The notes beneath the pieces are model-generated. The model saw only the letters and a program-made list of their open reading frames with translations. It searched no databases and was not told the DNA's origin. A stretch of 33,989 nt of DNA from an uncultured Oscillospiraceae bacterium (GTDB taxonomy: Bacteria; Bacillota; Clostridia; Oscillospirales; Oscillospiraceae). Positions 23,721-32,177 of this stretch are shown here, piece after piece. The position numbers and the translations under genes are program-made. The stretch lies in contig CANQVO010000019.1 in NCBI GenBank assembly GCA_947627325.1, forward strand, positions 1 to 33,989, read 5' to 3'. Each line of letters opens with the position of its first letter. Position 1 is the first letter of the stretch.

Positions 23721-25391
23721 TTACAGGACCTTGATCCGGCCCTGGGGGAGGGCGTAGGCGGCCCCCACCGTCCCGTGGAGCTCCTCGGTCAGGTAGGTGA
23801 TCAGCACCTCATAGTCCGCCACGCCGCCGTCCACCACCCGCTCGTTGTCCATGAACAGGTTCAGCCCGTCCCCGCCCTCTTGCAGGAGGTAGTTGTGGGA
23901 CGCCACGGTATAGACCTGATCCGGCGCAAGCGGCGTGTACGCGCCGTCCTCTCCCAGGACCATGACGTCCCGCACCCGCCGGGCCGCCCCGCAGGAGAGG
24001 AAATTGCCCTGGGCGTCCGTCTCCACCGTGGAGGGCACAGAGGTGTCAATGGTGTATTGGAGGCCCGACACCTGCAAAAAGCCCCCGTTTTCCCCTATCG
24101 CGTTCGCCCCGTCGTCCGGGGTGGACAGGCAGGAGCGGCTGGCCATCTCCAGGGCGTCCAGGATCTCCTGCCCCGTGGCCTTTACCACGCAGAGGGTGTT
24201 CCCGTAGGGCTGTACCTCCAGGATATCCGCGTAGGTGATCTCCCCGGCGGGGAGGTCCGCCCGGATGCCGCCGCCGTTCACCAGGGCGATATCCGCGCCC
24301 GACACCGCCCGGTACGCGTCCGCGCAGAGGTCCCCCAGGTTGGTCTCCCGGTTTCGGACCAGCCGCACGCCGGAGGCGGAGACGGTGGTGAGCGCCACCT
24401 CAGACACCGCCACGCGCTCCGCCCACTGGGCCTCGAAGTCCTTCTCCACGCTCTGGATATAGTCGGCCATGTCGCCGTCCGCCTCCGGGTAGGTCTCGAT
24501 CAGCTCCGCCCGAAGCGCCCCGTCGGCGGGGATGGTCAGGCGGCCGATGTTGCCGAGCCCCGTGCCCGTGGAGGACAAGAGCACCTCCTCCCCCTCCGCG
24601 TTTTGGACGGTATCGGCGGGGATCACGCTGTGGGAGTGGCCGTCCAGCACGGCGTCGATCCCCCGGGTGGCGGCGATCAGGTCCGGGGCGGTGAAGGCCG
24701 CGGAGGCCCCGTCCGTCCCCAGGTGGGAGAGGACCACCACATAGTCCGCGCCCGCCTCCACGCAGGCGTCCACGTTCTCCTGGACGCGGCCGTACAGCTC
24801 CGCCTCGCTCTGGCCGTAGAAATCGTACACGTAGTTCCCCGCCTCGTCCCGGAAGTACGCCGGGACGGACTCCACGACGCACTCCGGCGTGGACACCCCG
24901 ATAAAGGCCACCGCCACGTCCCCATAGGAGACGATCTGGTAGGGCAAAAGCCGGGAGAGGAAGGGGGACTCGCCCTGGCCGGTATAGCGGATGTTACAGC
25001 CCAGGTACTGCGCGCCGGTGAGGGCCATGAGCCGGTCCAGCTGTTCCATGCCGTAGTCAAATTCGTGGTTGCCCAGGACGGCGAAGTCGTAGCCCGCCCG
25101 GGCCATCAGCTCCGCCGGGTACTCCCCCCGGGAGATCGTCCCCATCACGTCCCCCTGCAAGGCGTCCCCGCAGTCCACCAGCGTGACGTAAGGGGTCTCC
25201 TGTTCGCACTGCTTTCGGTAGGCCGCCAGCCCGGCGTAGCCGATGGCGTCCTCCCCGGCGCAGTGGACGTTGTTGGTGTATAAGATGACGATATCCTCCG
25301 CCCTCGCCCCGTCCCGGGACGCGCCGCAGCCGCCCAGCATCAGCGCCGCCGCGAGCATGACGGCCAGAAAACGCCGCCGTTTTTTCTCCAT
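23721..25391 (-). CDS. Lipoprotein 5'-nucleotidase / bifunctional metallophosphatase (UshA-like)
   Basis: 556 residues. The lipobox LMLGGC (Cys near residue 22) predicts membrane anchoring outside the cell. The N-terminal metallophosphatase domain shows VDCGDALQGD, VLGNHEFDYG, VVVLSHLG and DGHSHS; the C-terminal 5'-nucleotidase domain (from about residue 320) shows RETNLGDLCADAYR, NGGGIRADLPAGEITYADI and the substrate-binding ASHNYLLQEGGDGLNLF. It would dephosphorylate extracellular nucleotides or hydrolyse cyclic nucleotides. Odd point: the first metal motif reads YTNNVHC where the family usually has TND-x-H, so a metal-ligand Asp is replaced by Asn. It starts 18 bp after the ABC transporter gene, with GGGAGG upstream of ATG 25391, and is followed by the purine permease; these four genes probably form one operon. 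Confidence 0.92.
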   Translation of the reverse strand: MEKKRRRFLAVMLAAALMLGGCGASRDGARAEDIVILYTNNVHCAGEDAIGYAGLAAYRKQCEQETPYVTLVDCGDALQGDVMGTISRGEYPAELMARAGYDFAVLGNHEFDYGMEQLDRLMALTGAQYLGCNIRYTGQGESPFLSRLLPYQIVSYGDVAVAFIGVSTPECVVESVPAYFRDEAGNYVYDFYGQSEAELYGRVQENVDACVEAGADYVVVLSHLGTDGASAAFTAPDLIAATRGIDAVLDGHSHSVIPADTVQNAEGEEVLLSSTGTGLGNIGRLTIPADGALRAELIETYPEADGDMADYIQSVEKDFEAQWAERVAVSEVALTTVSASGVRLVRNRETNLGDLCADAYRAVSGADIALVNGGGIRADLPAGEITYADILEVQPYGNTLCVVKATGQEILDALEMASRSCLSTPDDGANAIGENGGFLQVSGLQYTIDTSVPSTVETDAQGNFLSCGAARRVRDVMVLGEDGAYTPLAPDQVYTVASHNYLLQEGGDGLNLFMDNERVVDGGVADYEVLITYLTEELHGTVGAAYALPQGRIKVL

Positions 25392-25409
25392 GGTTCCTGC
25401 ACCTCCCTC

Positions 25410-28400
25410 TTAAAATACGATGGTCACGGTGTTGACCCCATCCGCGTAGGCGTGGGCGCTGTTCTTGGTCCGGCTGACGGCCAGGGCCACGCTCAGCTGG
25501 TCGCCCTGGGTCAGCGGGTCAAAGGCCTCCCCGCTCCAGCGGATGACCGCCTCGCACCCGCTCCCGTCCTCCCGGCAGAGGGCGTCGAAGGTCAGGTCGC
25601 ACCCGCCGTCCGGCAGGGCGGGCAGGATGCTCGCCACGCACAGCTCCTCGAAGATCTGCTGGTATTTGAGGGATTGCCGCGCGCTGAGCAATTGCTTGCG
25701 GGCAAAGCGGTCGATGTCGCCCGCCGCGCCGATGAAGTCGAACTCCCTGGAGGCGATCTCCAGGTGGAGGGTCTTGAGCCGGTGGACAAACACCCGGCAG
25801 CGGTCGGTCTTGGGGTGGTCGAACACCTGCTCCGGCGACCCCTCTTCAAAGACAACGCCCTCGTCCATGTAAAACACCCGCGTGGACACGTCCCGAGCGA
25901 ACTTCATCTCGTGGGTGACGATCAGCATGGTCAACCCCTGCTCGGCCAGGCCGCGGATGACCGCCAGCACCTCCCCCACCATGGTGGGGTCCAGCGCGCT
26001 GGTGGGCTCGTCAAAGAGCACGATCTCCGGCTTCATGCCCAGGGTGCGGGCGATGGCGACGCGCTGTTTCTGCCCGCCGGAGAGCTCGTCGGGGTAGTTG
26101 AGCGCCTTTTCCGCCAGCCCAACCCCGGCCAGCAGGCGCATCCCCTGCTCGTAGGCCTGCTGCCGGGTATAGCCCAGCAGCTCCACCGGCCCCAGCATGA
26201 TGTTTTCGATCACCGTCAGGTGGGCGAAGAGGTTGAAGCTCTGGAACACCATGCCCATCCGGCGGCGCACGGCGCCCAGCTGGGCCGGCTTCACGCCGGT
26301 CACCGACCGGCCAAACACCTGGATCTGCCCGTCCGTGGGCGTCTCCAGGCGGTTGATACAGCGCAGAAGGGTGCTCTTGCCCGTGCCGGAGAGCCCGATG
26401 ATGGAGATCACGTCCCCTTGGTTGATGACGGCGTTGACGTCCTTCAGCGGCGTGGCGTTGGGGAACACCTTCTTCAAGTGGGAAATGGTGATCACCGGCT
26501 CCCCACTCCGCTCCGCCGCCGCCTCCTCCGGGGCCTCCGGCAGGGGGGCGCTCCGGTCTACCCCCTTCGGCTCCCGGCGACGGCGGCGGGGGTCGATCTT
26601 CCGCTCCACCAGCCCCAGCAAAAGGGTCAAACACCACGCCAGCAGGAAGTACACCACCGCGGTGAGGATCAGCGGGAAGAACGCCTCAAAGGTGCGGCTG
26701 CGGATGAGGTCGGTGGCCTTGGTCAGGTCCTGCACCGCGATATACCCCACCACCGAGGTCATCTTCACCATGGAGATGAATTCGCCCTTATACACCGGCA
26801 GAATGTGCCGGGCCGCCTGGGGCGCGATGATCTTGACAAAGGTCTTGACCCGCCCAAAGCCCATGGCGGCCGCCGCCTCCCACTGGCCCACGTCCACGGC
26901 GTCGATGCCGGTGCGGATCATCTCCGAGACATAGACGGCGAAGTTGATGGAAAAGCCGATGATGGACACCACGATCCCGTCCAGCCTGGCCCCGGCGAAG
27001 ACCACGTAGAAAAGCACCATCAACAGCACCAGCACGGGGATGCCCTGGACCAGCCGGACAAAGGCCGCGGTGACGCCGGAGACGACCTTGTTGCGCCCCC
27101 GGCGCAGAAGGCACAGCCCAAAGCCCAGCACCGTGCCGATCAGCGCCGAGAAGATGGAGATGACAAAGGTGACGCCCAGGCCGGAGAGGATCATCCGCCA
27201 GCGGTTTTCCTGGATGAAATTCTTATAAAAGCTGTCCTTCAGCCCGGCCCAAAAGCCCGTCTTCTCCGCCTTCACGGCCACGCCCATATCCTCCGCCCGG
27301 ACGATGAGCGTCATGCCCCCCACATAGTGGGAGGTGGGGAAGTCTATGCTCGCCTTCCGCTCGTCGGTGATGCTCATGGCGCCGGAGACGATATCCGCCC
27401 GCCCGCTGTTGAGCATCTGGATCAGCGAGTTGAAGGTGCCCTGTGTGATCTCCAGCTTCATCCCCAGCTCCTTGGCGATGAGGGTGACCAGCTCCACCTC
27501 ATAGCCCAGGGACTGGCCGTTTCCGCCCACATAGCTCATGGGCTCCTGGGTGGAGTCGTGGGCGTAGCGCAGGGTGCCGTTGGGCGCGTCGTATTCGCCC
27601 ACGTCGATGGTCTTTTTGCTCTCGTCCGCGCTCAGCCACTTCTCCCGCAGGGCGTCCAGGGTGCCGTCCTGGGCGTACCGCTCAATGATGGCGCTGATCT
27701 GGTCGGTCAGCGGGCTGTCCTTTTGCAGGCCCAGGCCGTAGCTGTCCGGCGCCACCGTCTCGGGGAAGATCGCCAGGTCCGGCTGCCGGGCCACCGCCAG
27801 CTGGGCCACGGGCATATCGTGCGCCACGGCGTCCAGCGTGCCCGACTGCAGGGCCAGAAGCATGGCGGAGGCGTCGTCATAATACTTAAACTCACAGCCG
27901 CTTACCACGTTGTTGACAAGCTGATCCGCGATGCCGCCCGACATCACGCCCACCGTGGCGCCCGCGAAGTCCTGGAACGTCTGGTAGCGCGCCTCGAACT
28001 GCCCCCGGTTGGCCACCACCGCCACCACGCCGCCGGTGTAGTCCGGCGCGGAGAAATTCACGCTCTCCGCCCGCTCCTCCGTCACCGTCAACCCGGAGGC
28101 CGACACGTCGTAGACGCCGGTGGCCAGGCCCGCGAAAATGGAGGCGATCTCCGCGCTGGTCACCTCCAGGCCGTAGCCGCGGGCCTTGCAGAAGCGGGCC
28201 ATCAGGTCCACGTCATAGCCCACGATCTGGTTGTCCTTGATGTAGCAGAAGGGCGCCACGTCCGTCTTCACCGCCATGCGGATAACGCCGTTGTCCGCCG
28301 GGAAGGTGGTCCAGTCCTCCACCACCTTTTTGCTCTCGTCCATGCTGATCCAGATCCCGTCGATCTCCTCCAGGGTGCCGTCCGCCTGGATCTGGGCCAA

Positions 28401-28805
28401 AAACTCGTTGTACTCGTCCCGCAGGGCCGCGCCCCGCTCAGTCTTGGACCAGGCGGCGGCGTAGCTCTCCTCCACCAGCACGTCGGGGAGGTAGGTCACC
28501 TCCTGGTTTTCCAGGCACAGCAGACGGGCGATGGGCTCGTCCATCAAAAAACCGGCGATCTTCCCCTGGGCCGTAGCCAGGGCCAGGTCCGGGACCCGGT
28601 CGTAATACTTCTTGTCCGCGTTTTGGATCAGGTTGTCGGTGTGGACGTCAAAGCTGGAGCCGGTCATCACGCCCACGGCCTGTCCGTCCAGCTGACGGAT
28701 ATCGGTGATGGGTTCGTTTTTCCCGCCGCCCTTTCCACAGCCCGCCAGAAGCAGACAGGCCAGGACCATGGGAACCAGCCGGTGGAGACAGAACTTCCTT
28801 TTCAA
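25410..28805 (-). CDS. Single-chain amino-acid ABC transporter: binding lobes, permease, ATPase and C-terminal GHKL-like domain
   Basis: About 1131 residues combining parts normally made by separate genes. Lipoprotein signal (LLLAGC); SBP_bac_3-type lobes in the order lobe 2 (36-157), lobe 1 (178-270), lobe 2 (278-395), lobe 1 (412-508), with MDESKK and ADESKK linkers marking the duplication; a HisM/GlnP-type permease (540-740, [22 protein letters not shown] as EAA loop); a GlnQ-type ATPase (774-1010: Walker [10 protein letters not shown], signature [13 protein letters not shown], Walker [14 protein letters not shown]-loop VTHEM); and about 118 further residues resembling a degenerate histidine-kinase-type ATPase ([30 protein letters not shown]). 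Numbering is from a GTG at 28814. I prefer the TTG at 28805, 8 nt after AAGGGG; the GTG overlaps that site. Polar amino-acid import is expected from the family; the substrate is unknown. It follows the symporter gene by about 45 bp. Confidence 0.9.
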   Translation of the reverse strand: MKRKFCLHRLVPMVLACLLLAGCGKGGGKNEPITDIRQLDGQAVGVMTGSSFDVHTDNLIQNADKKYYDRVPDLALATAQGKIAGFLMDEPIARLLCLENQEVTYLPDVLVEESYAAAWSKTERGAALRDEYNEFLAQIQADGTLEEIDGIWISMDESKKVVEDWTTFPADNGVIRMAVKTDVAPFCYIKDNQIVGYDVDLMARFCKARGYGLEVTSAEIASIFAGLATGVYDVSASGLTVTEERAESVNFSAPDYTGGVVAVVANRGQFEARYQTFQDFAGATVGVMSGGIADQLVNNVVSGCEFKYYDDASAMLLALQSGTLDAVAHDMPVAQLAVARQPDLAIFPETVAPDSYGLGLQKDSPLTDQISAIIERYAQDGTLDALREKWLSADESKKTIDVGEYDAPNGTLRYAHDSTQEPMSYVGGNGQSLGYEVELVTLIAKELGMKLEITQGTFNSLIQMLNSGRADIVSGAMSITDERKASIDFPTSHYVGGMTLIVRAEDMGVAVKAEKTGFWAGLKDSFYKNFIQENRWRMILSGLGVTFVISIFSALIGTVLGFGLCLLRRGRNKVVSGVTAAFVRLVQGIPVLVLLMVLFYVVFAGARLDGIVVSIIGFSINFAVYVSEMIRTGIDAVDVGQWEAAAAMGFGRVKTFVKIIAPQAARHILPVYKGEFISMVKMTSVVGYIAVQDLTKATDLIRSRTFEAFFPLILTAVVYFLLAWCLTLLLGLVERKIDPRRRRREPKGVDRSAPLPEAPEEAAAERSGEPVITISHLKKVFPNATPLKDVNAVINQGDVISIIGLSGTGKSTLLRCINRLETPTDGQIQVFGRSVTGVKPAQLGAVRRRMGMVFQSFNLFAHLTVIENIMLGPVELLGYTRQQAYEQGMRLLAGVGLAEKALNYPDELSGGQKQRVAIARTLGMKPEIVLFDEPTSALDPTMVGEVLAVIRGLAEQGLTMLIVTHEMKFARDVSTRVFYMDEGVVFEEGSPEQVFDHPKTDRCRVFVHRLKTLHLEIASREFDFIGAAGDIDRFARKQLLSARQSLKYQQIFEELCVASILPALPDGGCDLTFDALCREDGSGCEAVIRWSGEAFDPLTQGDQLSVALAVSRTKNSAHAYADGVNTVTIVF

Positions 28806-28850
28806 CCGTACCACCCCTTTATTTTGTTTTCCGGGCCGGGCCGCGCGCGC

Positions 28851-30437
28851 TTACGCCGCGCTCTTTCTCAGCTTGGTCTTGTCCAGCATCCCCACGCTCT
28901 CCGCCGCCAGCGCCACCTGGGCCTGCAGGCAGGCCTGGCCGGCGGCCGTCATAAAGAAGTCCATGATCACGTTGATGGCCGCCGCCAGGGCGAGGGCCTC
29001 ATCGGGGATGCCCAGCTGGGCGAACATCACCGTGAACACGGAGAGGGGGCCGCCGGGGATCGGCGGCACCGCCATGGAGAGGAGCCCGATGGTCAAAACC
29101 GACATGAACAAAAACAGCGGCGTGATGGGGATGCCATAGGATTCCGCCATGCACAGGTCCATGATGAAAAGGCCCACCACAAACCCCGGCTTATAGAGCA
29201 CCTGCCCCAGGGGGATGGCGAAATCCGCCATCTTTTTCGGGATGCCCAGCTCCTTGACGCAGGTCTCCAGATTGGTCGCCAGGGCGGCGGCGGAGGAGGC
29301 GGTGGTCAGGGAAATCAAATACGCCGGGAGCATTTTCTTCAGCAGCAGACTGGGGCTGACCTTCAGCCGGAACGCCGTCCAGAACACATAGAACAGCGGC
29401 AGGACAAAGCACGCCGGTATGGACAGGGCGAACACCTTGAACAGGCTGGAAAACTCGTTGCCAAAGTCGGAGATCACCAGGTTGAACAGGCTCAAGAACA
29501 CGAACAGCGGGATGATCTTTCCCAGCACGCTCATCAGAAACTGCACCGCGTCGTACAGCTGCATCAGGGTGTTTTGGGCCGCCGAGACCCGCTCCCCCAA
29601 GATCAGAAGGGCGACGCCCACGCAGGCGCCCAAAAAGACCAGCTGCAGCGCGTTGCCGTTCAAAAACGGCGAGATGATATCCGAGGGCACGATATTCAGC
29701 ACCATCTGATAGATCTCCGTAAAATTGCCGGAGATATGATTGCCCGCCGTGGACACCGGGAAGATCAGACTGCCCGCCAGGGCCATGACCGCGGCCAGGA
29801 TAAACGTCCCCCCGAGCATACGCAGGATCAGCTTTTTGCCCACCTTGCCCACCACCGACAGATCGCCGATGCTCACGATACTGCAACAGAGGGCCAAAAA
29901 CACCAGCGGGGAGGACACCGCCCGGAGGGCGCCCAGGATCATGTTGAACAGCGGCTCCGTGATCGAGAGGGCCACCGCCTGGATGGGCGGGAAGCGCCTG
30001 GCGGCGGCGCCCAGGAAGACCGCCAGGAAGACCGCGGCCATCAGCAGGGCGACCTGGCCCATGGACGACTTTTTCTTCCTGGGGTTGCAGACCAGGCAGT
30101 TTCTCCCGTTCTTATAGACGTATGTAAAGGACAGCCCCGCCTGGGAGAGCAGATGACTGCTGAGCACCAGCGCCTCGCTGTCCCACGCGTCCATGGCCGG
30201 ACCCTCCACGCTGACCCGCAAAAAGGCCCGCCCAAAGCTCTTTCCGCTGTCCACGTGGACCGGCGCGCCCTCCAGAGACTCCAGCCATACGCCCAAGATC
30301 TCCTCCAGGGACAGGCGCAGGCGGATGATATCCTTGCGGTCCGCCCCCGCCTCCGTGAGCGTCCGCACGCAGATCTCAGATACCTCGTCGATCGCCCGCG
30401 CGGACAGGTCAAATGTTTCGCTTAGATTACTTACCAT
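28851..30437 (-). CDS. DAACS-family symporter with N-terminal GHKL-like domain
   Basis: About 528 residues. From residue 125 on it is a dicarboxylate/amino acid:cation symporter (GltP/GltT fold): multiple membrane helices, the Ser-rich hairpin TTASSAAALATNLETC, VPPIPGGPLSVFTVMFAQLGIP and the final NVIMDFFMTAAGQ helix. In glutamate transporters the last motif is D-x-x-R-T-x-x-N; here R is Met and N is Gly, so acidic substrates are doubtful. Residues 1-115 are extra: FDLSARAIDEVSEICVRTL, RLRLSLEEILGVWLE (like the N-box of RsbW/GHKL ATPases but lacking the Asn) and FTYVYKNGRNCLVCN. This resembles the C-terminal extension of the next gene's product. ATG 30437 has AGGAGG 9 nt upstream; an in-frame ATG at 30446 abuts it. 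Co-transcription with the ABC gene is very likely. Confidence 0.87.
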   Translation of the reverse strand: MVSNLSETFDLSARAIDEVSEICVRTLTEAGADRKDIIRLRLSLEEILGVWLESLEGAPVHVDSGKSFGRAFLRVSVEGPAMDAWDSEALVLSSHLLSQAGLSFTYVYKNGRNCLVCNPRKKKSSMGQVALLMAAVFLAVFLGAAARRFPPIQAVALSITEPLFNMILGALRAVSSPLVFLALCCSIVSIGDLSVVGKVGKKLILRMLGGTFILAAVMALAGSLIFPVSTAGNHISGNFTEIYQMVLNIVPSDIISPFLNGNALQLVFLGACVGVALLILGERVSAAQNTLMQLYDAVQFLMSVLGKIIPLFVFLSLFNLVISDFGNEFSSLFKVFALSIPACFVLPLFYVFWTAFRLKVSPSLLLKKMLPAYLISLTTASSAAALATNLETCVKELGIPKKMADFAIPLGQVLYKPGFVVGLFIMDLCMAESYGIPITPLFLFMSVLTIGLLSMAVPPIPGGPLSVFTVMFAQLGIPDEALALAAAINVIMDFFMTAAGQACLQAQVALAAESVGMLDKTKLRKSAA

Positions 30438-30473
30438 GCCGATCATCCTCCTGTGACGGCCGCTTTTCCGCCT

Positions 30474-30531
30474 CCCGGCTCCTCGCCGGGGTCAAGCGAC
30501 GCCCTCTCGCGTTCTCCCGGCTCCCCGCCGG
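30474..30531 (-). other. Two similar hairpins between the small Cys-rich gene and the symporter
   Basis: CCCGGC-TCCTC-GCCGGG (30474-30490) and CCGGC-TCCCC-GCCGG (30517-30531) are near-copies about 42 bp apart. The T-run next to the second lies on the plus-strand side, so on the operon strand these are more likely mRNA processing or attenuation structures than terminators. Confidence 0.45.
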
Positions 30532-30549
30532 TTTTTTCGCCGCGGTCTT

Positions 30550-30747
30550 TTACTGGATGATCCCGTGGTCCCGGGCCAGCGCCGCGATGCTCCGGTCGTA
30601 GGTCGCCTCCGCCTCCTTGGAGAAGAAGCACCCCGGCACGCCCTCGTCGTGGTCCCGGTGATGGGCCACGCAGGCACAGCACTTGCCGTGCCGCGGGCAG
30701 TCGTAGGTGCAAGGGCAGTCCCGATCGTTGTCGCACAGGTTTTTCAT
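30550..30747 (-). CDS. Small Cys-rich protein (DUF6485-like)
   Basis: A 65-residue cytosolic protein with eight Cys packed in its first 40 residues: CDNDRDCPCTYDCPRHGKCCACVAHHR, then GVPGCFF and an acidic or helical tail. The pattern CPC-x3-CPRHGKCC-x-C-x2-HHR...CFF matches my memory of the DUF6485 family found in anaerobic Firmicutes; the Cys/His spacing suggests metal binding. The function is unknown. ATG 30747 has AGGAG 9 nt upstream. A strong promoter at 30907-30935 gives a leader of about 150 nt. The symporter gene starts about 110 bp downstream on the same strand, so this may be the first gene of the transport/salvage operon. Confidence 0.75.
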   Translation of the reverse strand: MKNLCDNDRDCPCTYDCPRHGKCCACVAHHRDHDEGVPGCFFSKEAEATYDRSIAALARDHGIIQ

Positions 30748-30900
30748 GGTCCATTTCTCCTTTTGTTTGTTTTCGTGCACGGCGGGCGCAAGTCCGCCCA
30801 TGCCGTTTATTTTTTATACGCCGCCCATCGTCGGCAGAAAAGCGCCCTTCTCTTTTCCCCGTACTTAACCGGCCTTCCATGGGCTTTTTCCGCAAATAGC
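30748..30900 (-). other. Leader of about 150 nt before the small Cys-rich gene
   Basis: No gene seen. It contains GGCGGGC-GCAA-GTCCGCC (about 30782-30799) and GCCG/CGGC pairings near 30820-30835. I tried to match it to common riboswitch cores (purine, SAM, cobalamin, fluoride, guanidine, ZTP) and recognised none. Confidence 0.35.
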
Positions 30901-30906
30901 ATTTCT

Positions 30907-30935
30907 ATTAAATAGCAATTTTCCGCCAAAGTCAA
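30907..30935 (-). promoter_or_regulatory. Promoter for the small Cys-rich gene and probably the operon behind it
   Basis: Minus strand: TTGACT (30935-30930), a 17-nt spacer, TTTAAT (30912-30907). It is divergent from the DGQHR-HNH promoter about 75 bp away. Confidence 0.7.
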
Positions 30936-30986
30936 CAAAAATTTTCCGTTTCCCTCTCCTAGTCCCCATAGCCTTCACAAGCTATT

Positions 30987-31007
30987 TAGATCTAAAATTT
31001 AGATCTA
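30987..31007. promoter_or_regulatory. 21-bp perfect palindrome, likely operator
   Basis: Two TAGATCTA boxes, each itself palindromic, are separated by AAATT, making a perfect 21-bp palindrome centred at 30997. TTTAGATCTA also repeats directly with a 13-bp period. It abuts the -35 at 31008, the position of a repressor or activator site. Confidence 0.7.
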
Positions 31008-31036
31008 TTGACAAAATCATTCGGAGGTGATATCAT
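31008..31036 (+). promoter_or_regulatory. Promoter of the DGQHR-HNH operon
   Basis: Consensus TTGACA (31008-31013), a 17-nt spacer, TATCAT (31031-31036), start expected near 31043. This places the start of transcription after the first possible start codon (ATG 31035) and favours ATG 31068. Confidence 0.7.
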
Positions 31037-31067
31037 GTCAATCACTACAAAAAAGGAGGCGGCTTTT

Positions 31068-32177
31068 ATGAAGCGCTACTATTTGACGCCGGTTCACCAA
31101 AAGGACAAAACGTTCTATGTCCTGGTTGCGGATCCCCGTATCATCGTAAAGCTGCTTGTCAACTACGAGGCTGGAGCGGAGCAGGATACCCAGCGGCCGT
31201 GGGAGGCAAAGCGGGTCAGAGAAATCGCTCGTTATGTCTCTGGAAAATTCAAGGACGATGAGAACAGAAAGGCCACCGGGCTGATTCCCAACGCGCCAAC
31301 TCTGAACATCAAAGGCAAGATCAGTCTGCAAAAAGATGAGAATGGTATGTGCTACATTGACTTGCCCGAGTCTAAAGCCGAGTTAGAAGAGTATGAGGGG
31401 ACGGTTGACGCCATTGATGGCCAGCACCGTATCCGGGCGTTTATGGAAGAGTATATTGACGTGGCTCTCGCGGCGGATACGGTGTATGAGATGATTTTCG
31501 CTGTCTTTTTCCAGCTGTCACGGGACGAAAAGAAAGAGATTTTTATGATTACCAACGAAAAGCAGGTCAAGGTTTCCGCAAACTTGCTCCATATGTACAA
31601 GCGGGAACTGAATTTGCTGAAAGGCGATGAGTATATTTACGACCTTGTGGAACTGCTAAATCGCGAGGATTATGCTCCGCTTAAAGGTCGAGTGATGATG
31701 GGGTCTCAAAAAATTAAGAAGGGGTATCAGGAGAGCCAAATCTCTAAAATCTTGAACAAATCTGGATCTTACAGGGAACTGGAATCGCTTGTACGAGGGG
31801 GCGACCTCAACACGATGGCTAAAATCATTTCCAATTACCTGCGCGCGTGGCAGGATATATACGGCGTATCCTATCAAGATCCCGGGAAGGATACGCTGAC
31901 TAAAATCAGCGGCTTGCGGTATGTGTTCTACTTATTCCCCGTAGTCCTGGACATTTTGGGCCAGCGCCAGAAAACGGCGACTACTGCCGAGTTTAGGGCC
32001 ATTGTTGAAATGCTTCCTGACGCGGTTGGCGTGGAGGATGTTTTTACGGATCCCTCCACGGCGGCCGCGTATAAGGGAGAAGGCGCCACCGTTACGCTTG
32101 TGAAGCAGCACAGTTCGAAGCTAAGAGCATACGAGCAGACACACAAGAACCGCTTTGATATTTCGGAGGGCATTTAA
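31068..32177 (+). CDS. DGQHR-domain protein (DndB/DpdB-like)
   Basis: 369 residues. The signature VDAIDGQHRIRAF (DGQHR at 117-121) and the later FMITNEKQVKVSANLL (about 158-174) mark the DGQHR family, a ParB/sulfiredoxin-like fold that includes DndB (regulator of DNA phosphorothioation genes) and DpdB (7-deazaguanine DNA modification). The N-terminus KRYYLTPVHQKDKTFYVLVADPRIIVKLL fits full-length members. No dnd or dpd partner genes are present; the only partner is the HNH gene, whose ATG overlaps this stop by 1 nt. Two starts have perfect ribosome sites: ATG 31035 (after CGGAGG) and ATG 31068 (after AAAAGGAGG, 8 nt); I prefer the second because of the promoter position. Base composition is clearly AT-richer than the neighbours, suggesting transfer. 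Nuclease, regulator or ATP-binding roles are all possible. Confidence 0.88.
   Translation: MKRYYLTPVHQKDKTFYVLVADPRIIVKLLVNYEAGAEQDTQRPWEAKRVREIARYVSGKFKDDENRKATGLIPNAPTLNIKGKISLQKDENGMCYIDLPESKAELEEYEGTVDAIDGQHRIRAFMEEYIDVALAADTVYEMIFAVFFQLSRDEKKEIFMITNEKQVKVSANLLHMYKRELNLLKGDEYIYDLVELLNREDYAPLKGRVMMGSQKIKKGYQESQISKILNKSGSYRELESLVRGGDLNTMAKIISNYLRAWQDIYGVSYQDPGKDTLTKISGLRYVFYLFPVVLDILGQRQKTATTAEFRAIVEMLPDAVGVEDVFTDPSTAAAYKGEGATVTLVKQHSSKLRAYEQTHKNRFDISEGI

Noticed and set aside
25452-30425. Plus-strand open frame of 1657 codons
   Set aside because: It is antisense to both the ABC importer and the symporter, whose motifs (Walker A, signature, EAA loop, DAACS core) are unmistakable.
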